From Candidatus Melainabacteria bacterium (GTDB lineage: Bacteria; Cyanobacteriota; Vampirovibrionia; Gastranaerophilales; Gastranaerophilaceae), in contig QHMG01000017.1 of NCBI GenBank assembly GCA_003258725.1, positions 4,614-45,699 of the forward strand: 41,086 bases of DNA, given 5' to 3'. Under the pieces are notes generated by a model that did no database searches, was not told the DNA's origin, and saw only the letters and a program-made list of their open reading frames with translations. The position numbers and the translations under genes are program-made. Positions 37,156-41,086 of this stretch are shown piece after piece; position 1 is the stretch's first letter; every line of letters begins with the position of its first letter.

Positions 37156-38385
37156 ATGTTTTGTAAAGATAATGCTCCTATCGTTATGTATAATAATAAT
37201 TTTAGGGAGTGTATATTGTATATTTCTTATCCTATTTATGATTATAAGGATGAGTTTTTGAAAGTTTTAGAGAATGTTATTTGTGACAAAAGTATTAAGT
37301 ATGATACTGATAAAAAGAAGTATTTGGCTATTATTGATAATTATTTGTTATCTTGTAATGGAAGAATATCTTTTTTGGGTGATGTGCCTTTTTTAGAGTT
37401 CAAGGTATCATTTCCATCTTATAATAGTTTAGGTGTTGATATTTTTAAGAATAATTTGTTATTTATTAAAGAACTTATTTACAATGCTCTTTCTTTTAAA
37501 GAAGATAGAGTTAATGATATTAAAACTATTATTAAAGAGAATATTAATAAAAGATTTAAAGATGCTTTTTGGTATTATGATTATATGAATGATAAATTGA
37601 TTGATGAAGGTAACTTTTTAGTTAGTAATATTATTTTAAATCCTGATTTATTAGATAATGTTAATAGTGAAAATTTATTTGACTTCTACAAAAAGATTAT
37701 TAGTGGTTCTCCTTTTGTTTTTTTAATAGGAGATGTTGCTAATGATAGTGAAAGGATAATTAAGGATGTTTTTTTAGATGGTGTAATAAAGAATGTTTCT
37801 TTTGAAAAGAGATATAGTCATTTTTGTAAAAATATTAATAGTGAAGTTGATGTTTTTAGAGAAAAAACTTGTTTTAAAACGAGTGCTGTTTATTATTCAT
37901 ATAAAGTTCGTGATATGGAAAGTGATAGGGATAGGGTACTTCTTCTTATTATTAAAATGCTTATTTCTTCTAGTGATTCTGATGTTTTGTTTGATACTTT
38001 GAGAAGTAAGAATAATTTGGTATATAGATGTTCTTGCAGTTATTATAGAAGTTTTGGTTCTTTAGTTATGAAAGCTTTTACAGATAAGGAAAATATTTCT
38101 TTGGTTCAATCTTTATATAATGATATTATGATAAGAATTAGTGATATTAATTATATTAATGAGAAACTGCCTTTATTTGTTAAGAGAAATGATATGATTA
38201 GAAAAATTGATAAAGAAAAGATATGGGGACTTTTGGTAATAGAAATTGATAAGTTTTTTGAATATGATATGGATAATGTTTTGGATATTATGAAAACAAT
38301 AACGCCTTTGGAAGTTAGTAATTTTATTAAAGATAGACTTGTCCTTACTAATATTTATATAGGAGAAGGTGATAATAATGAATGA
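37156..38385 (+). CDS. M16-like peptidase family protein without active-site motif (YfmF-like)
   Basis: 409 residues from the ATG at 37156. Earlier in-frame codons lie upstream of the transcription start. The fold shows repeated M16 half-domains, with FDTLRSKNNLVYRCSCSYYR corresponding to the LREKxGLaYxxxS motif. The zinc motif HxxEH is absent, as in the inactive partner subunit of M16 pairs. With the next gene it forms a YfmF/YfmH-type pair, linked in Bacillus to elongation factor P modification. Leader of only about 15 bases and weak ribosome site (GGTGG). Codon use is much more T/A-ending than in the prophage. The ends of the two genes overlap by eight bases. Confidence 0.8.
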   Translation: MFCKDNAPIVMYNNNFRECILYISYPIYDYKDEFLKVLENVICDKSIKYDTDKKKYLAIIDNYLLSCNGRISFLGDVPFLEFKVSFPSYNSLGVDIFKNNLLFIKELIYNALSFKEDRVNDIKTIIKENINKRFKDAFWYYDYMNDKLIDEGNFLVSNIILNPDLLDNVNSENLFDFYKKIISGSPFVFLIGDVANDSERIIKDVFLDGVIKNVSFEKRYSHFCKNINSEVDVFREKTCFKTSAVYYSYKVRDMESDRDRVLLLIIKMLISSSDSDVLFDTLRSKNNLVYRCSCSYYRSFGSLVMKAFTDKENISLVQSLYNDIMIRISDINYINEKLPLFVKRNDMIRKIDKEKIWGLLVIEIDKFFEYDMDNVLDIMKTITPLEVSNFIKDRLVLTNIYIGEGDNNE

Positions 38386-39613
38386 TGCTAAGTTTATTAA
38401 ACTTGATAATGGTCTTACTATTCTTATTTATTCTGATAATAGTAAGATTAGTAATCATATTGAACTGGTTACTTTTTTAGGTGGTAAGTGTAGAAATGTT
38501 ATGGATAATGATGGTAATTCTTTTGATATATTACCTGGTAGCGCTCATTTTTTGGAGCATTTTATTTGTGAAAGAAATATTAATGGTAATCTTATTGATA
38601 ATCTTAAAGAAATGGGAGCTTTATCTTCAAATGCCATGACTGGTAATTATGATACTTCTTTTTATGTTGATACGGTTGTTTCTTTTGATGAATGTTTAGA
38701 TATGTTTTTAAATAGTGTTTATAATCCTGTTTTTAATAAAAAGAATATTGATGATACTAGAGGTCCTGTTTTATGTGAAATCAGAGATGATAATGATAAC
38801 TTTAGAAGAAAGATTAGTTATAGAGTTATGAGTAATGTTTTTGCTAATAATGTTAAAACGCTTGGTAATAAGAGTAGTGTTAAGAGAATTACTGCTAGTT
38901 ATTTGAAAAAATTATATGACTATAGTTATGTACCTTGTAATCAATTACTTGTGTTAGCAGGTTCTTTTGATAGTGATAAGGTGCTTGATAAGATTAAAGC
39001 TTTTTATGATAAACTTTCTTTTAAATGTAATAATAGAATTTCTTATGATAAAGAAAAGAAAGAAGTTATAAAAAAAAGAGATGTTTTTATTTGTGATATT
39101 ATGCAACAGGGACTTATTTCTTTTAAGATTGATGTTAGTGGTTTTACTGATTTTGAAAGATATAAACTTGATTGGTATTTTGGAGCTTTCTCACTTATTA
39201 ATTTTTCTAAGTATTCTGATATTAGTGAAAGTATTAGTAATAATTCTTTTTATAAGGGTAATATTAGTTATTCTAAAGGTGATTTTGGTGATTATGTTTT
39301 GTTTGAAGTTAGTGTCTATACTGATAGATATGATGAATTTGAAAATTTAGTTATGACCACTATTGATAATTTTAAAAATAATACTAGAGAAGAATTTGAA
39401 TATTATAAGAAGCATTGTAAGACAGAAGTATCTGTGAGAAAAGATAGTATAAGTGGTTATATTATACCTATTATGCAAAATTATATTCAGTTTAATTATC
39501 CTTTTGATGATACAATAGATTTTATTGATAGTTTGAACTATGATGAATATATTGCTATGATAGGTAGATTAGATTTTTCTAATTATAGTTATTTATGTAT
39601 TAAAAAGAAATAA
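38378..39613 (+). CDS. M16 zinc peptidase (YfmH-like)
   Basis: 411 residues from the ATG at 38378, behind AGGAGAAGGTG. The inverted zinc motif H-F-L-E-H is at residues 57-61 (SAHFLEHFIC), and the third ligand Glu lies in the later GPVLCEIRDDNDNF. The substrate-facing NAMTGNYDTSFYVDT follows the zinc site, as usual. It should be the active subunit paired with the preceding gene. Cytoplasmic; no signal peptide. Confidence 0.88.
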   Translation: MNDAKFIKLDNGLTILIYSDNSKISNHIELVTFLGGKCRNVMDNDGNSFDILPGSAHFLEHFICERNINGNLIDNLKEMGALSSNAMTGNYDTSFYVDTVVSFDECLDMFLNSVYNPVFNKKNIDDTRGPVLCEIRDDNDNFRRKISYRVMSNVFANNVKTLGNKSSVKRITASYLKKLYDYSYVPCNQLLVLAGSFDSDKVLDKIKAFYDKLSFKCNNRISYDKEKKEVIKKRDVFICDIMQQGLISFKIDVSGFTDFERYKLDWYFGAFSLINFSKYSDISESISNNSFYKGNISYSKGDFGDYVLFEVSVYTDRYDEFENLVMTTIDNFKNNTREEFEYYKKHCKTEVSVRKDSISGYIIPIMQNYIQFNYPFDDTIDFIDSLNYDEYIAMIGRLDFSNYSYLCIKKK

Positions 39614-39642
39614 TTTTTCTTTATGAAAGATTATTTTTTTTC

Positions 39643-39671
39643 TTGACAACATATTAATTATGTAGTATGAT
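39643..39671 (+). promoter_or_regulatory. promoter of the ABC transporter operon
   Basis: TTGACA (39643-39648), 17 bases, TATGAT (39666-39671). It lies immediately upstream of a palindrome, so it is likely repressed by a dedicated regulator. Confidence 0.88.
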
Positions 39672-39674
39672 TTA

Positions 39675-39699
39675 ATTGTACTAGTGCAAGTAGTACAAT
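39675..39699. promoter_or_regulatory. palindromic operator downstream of the -10 box
   Basis: ATTGTACTA (39675-39683) and TAGTACAAT (39691-39699), a perfect 9-bp inverted repeat around seven bases. It covers the transcription start. GntR/YtrA-type repressors often control such ABC exporters, but no regulator gene is visible here. Confidence 0.65.
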
Positions 39700-39727
39700 C
39701 ATATATTGTAGTGAAAGGAGATTTTAT

Positions 39728-40624
39728 ATGATAAAGATAGATAAATTATCAAAGAAATATGATAAAGATTATGTACTTAAAGATCTTAGCTGTAATATTA
39801 AAGATAATTCTATTTATGGTTTGGTGGGAGCTAATGGTTCTGGTAAGAGTACACTTCTTAGAACTATTATGGGTATATATGAAGCTGATGGTGGTGTTAT
39901 ATCTGTTGATGGTGAAGAAGTATATGATAATGAAATTATGAAACAAAAAATGGTTTTTGTACAAGATGATTTATTCTTTTATCCTGGTTATACTTTGATG
40001 GATACTGCTAAATGGTATGAAGCAATGTATAAGGATTTTGATATGAATTGTCTTAAGGAATTGGCAGGCCTACTTAATCTTAAACTAGATAAGAAAATTA
40101 GTACATTTTCGAAGGGAATGAAAAGACAATGTGCACTTATATGTGCTATATCTACTAACTGTGATTATATGTTTTTTGATGAGACTTTTGATGGACTTGA
40201 TCCAGTTATTAGAAATACTATGAAGAAAATTCTTATTAAACAAATGAATAAGAAGAGAACGACGATTGTTATGACTAGTCATAATCTTAGGGAACTTGAA
40301 GACATTTGTGATAATCTTGGTTTATTATATCAAGGTGGTATTTTGTTTGAGAGTGATATAGATACTATTAAGACAAATATGTTTAAAGTTCAGATATCTT
40401 TTGAAAAGAATTTTGATAAAGAAGATTTTGAGGATTTTGATATTTTAAGTTTTAAAAAGCAGGGTAGTGTGGCTACGATTATTATTAAAGATAATGATGG
40501 CAAGAGTAAAAAGAAGTTAGAGAAGATGAAACCTTTAATACTTGATTATCTTCCACTTACTTTGGAAGAGGTATTTATTTATGAAATGGAGGCATTAGGA
40601 TATGAATTTAACAAGTTTGTTTAA
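39728..40624 (+). CDS. ABC transporter ATP-binding protein (YtrB/BcrA-like)
   Basis: 298 residues. Walker A GANGSGKST (34-42), the Q-loop near FVQDDLFFYPGYTLMD, a signature FSKGMKRQ in place of LSGGQ as in the BcrA/YtrB branch, Walker B YMFFDE and the switch His in TSHNLRELEDIC. About 80 extra residues end the protein. It would power an exporter with the permease that starts before its stop codon. AAAGGAG ribosome site. Such exporters are often linked to cell-wall stress or antibiotic peptides; the substrate is unknown. Confidence 0.93.
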   Translation: MIKIDKLSKKYDKDYVLKDLSCNIKDNSIYGLVGANGSGKSTLLRTIMGIYEADGGVISVDGEEVYDNEIMKQKMVFVQDDLFFYPGYTLMDTAKWYEAMYKDFDMNCLKELAGLLNLKLDKKISTFSKGMKRQCALICAISTNCDYMFFDETFDGLDPVIRNTMKKILIKQMNKKRTTIVMTSHNLRELEDICDNLGLLYQGGILFESDIDTIKTNMFKVQISFEKNFDKEDFEDFDILSFKKQGSVATIIIKDNDGKSKKKLEKMKPLILDYLPLTLEEVFIYEMEALGYEFNKFV

Positions 40625-41086
40625 TTTTAATTATTTAAAAGAGAATATTAAGAAATCTAAAGCTATTATTCTTTTATGTATGTTATTACTTCCTATTCTT
40701 AATGGTATTATTCTTCTTATGCATGGTAGTACTGGTGATAATTTTGTTGCTAGTATTTATGATTTGTCGGGTATTATATTATTTGGAATGTATATTATAC
40801 CGTTAGTTCTTTCTATTACTTTATTTAGTTTTATATATAAAAAGGGAGCAGTTGATTTTACTTTATCAATGCCCATTAATAAAAGACAAATATTTTTAAC
40901 TAATACTATAGGTGGAATGGCTATTATACTTATTATGCAAATTATTAATTTTATTGTTATGTTATTAGTTAGTTTAATATATAGTAATATTATTGTTTCT
41001 TATAAGATGTTATTTGATATTTTACTTATGTATTCTATATCTTATATATTTGTATTTGTTTGTACTAATATTGCCGCTAGTGTATC
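40602..41086 (+). CDS. ABC transporter permease, C-terminus beyond window
   Basis: 161 residues visible, starting at the ATG at 40602, which overlaps the ATP-binding gene by 23 bases and follows GGAGGCATTAGG. Hydrophobic segments include AIILLCMLLLPILNGIILLM, GIILFGMYIIPLVLSITLF and ILIMQIINFIVMLLVSLIY. The VDFTLSMPINKRQIFLTN loop is typical of ABC-2 type permeases, where it follows the second helix and precedes the third. It is the membrane partner of the preceding protein. Confidence 0.85.
   Translation, partial: MNLTSLFNFNYLKENIKKSKAIILLCMLLLPILNGIILLMHGSTGDNFVASIYDLSGIILFGMYIIPLVLSITLFSFIYKKGAVDFTLSMPINKRQIFLTNTIGGMAIILIMQIINFIVMLLVSLIYSNIIVSYKMLFDILLMYSISYIFVFVCTNIAASV

Noticed and set aside
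1..41086. CRISPR array or insertion sequence
   Set aside because: No regularly spaced palindromic direct repeats with unique spacers and no transposase were seen. The periodic array at 32.7-33.5 kb is made of DGR cassettes with coding anchors.

Overview
The window is almost all of one integrated siphovirus-type prophage (about positions 1 to 36,330), followed by host chromosome (about 36,331 to 41,086). The host genes are a cotJ spore-coat operon, a pair of M16-peptidase-like genes and an ABC exporter. They point to a low-GC, spore-forming member of the Bacillota, probably a gut bacterium. TGA is used as a stop and TGG as Trp, so the genetic code is the standard bacterial one. Species cannot be read from this sequence.

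Layout. Leftward lysogeny module: large serine integrase (cut by the window edge), ImmA-like peptidase with a frameshift, a membrane TPR-like protein, and a CI-type repressor. The switch (1916-2076) carries divergent promoters and repeated 15-bp operators, then a Cro-like gene. Rightward early region (2.3-11.6 kb): small genes, a replication initiator, the YqaJ exonuclease / DUF1351 / RecT recombination set, SSB, HNH and NUMOD4-type nucleases, a MazG-like protein, many small unknowns, and a sigma-like late regulator. An approximately 1-kb gene-free stretch (11,614-12,639) follows. It folds throughout into hairpins, three T-loop hairpins and GNRA tetraloops, and ends in an intrinsic terminator. 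It looks like a giant phage ncRNA of the GOLLD/ROOL kind. Late genes: terminase small subunit, a deleted and frameshifted terminase large subunit, portal, MuF minor capsid protein with a C-terminal toxin domain, scaffold, capsid, connectors, tail tube, chaperones, tape measure, tail hub, a DUF859 fibre, and holin-like genes.

A diversity-generating retroelement (DGR) lies at 31-34.7 kb. It has a lectin-like tail fibre whose last 37 codons form a variable repeat, a GAAA-loop hairpin just after the gene, four further copies of that repeat in a tandem array (32,933-33,530), and a DGR-type reverse transcriptase. A tail chaperone and an M23 endolysin close the prophage.

The right end of the prophage interrupts cotJC: only the first 68 codons of this spore-coat catalase gene remain at 36,331-36,537. 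With a serine recombinase at the other end, this resembles the prophage-like elements that split sporulation genes and excise in the mother cell. The three observations most worth following are the multi-cassette DGR array, the giant structured RNA, and the split cotJC. The deletion in the terminase gene suggests that packaging is broken even if excision and the DGR still work.
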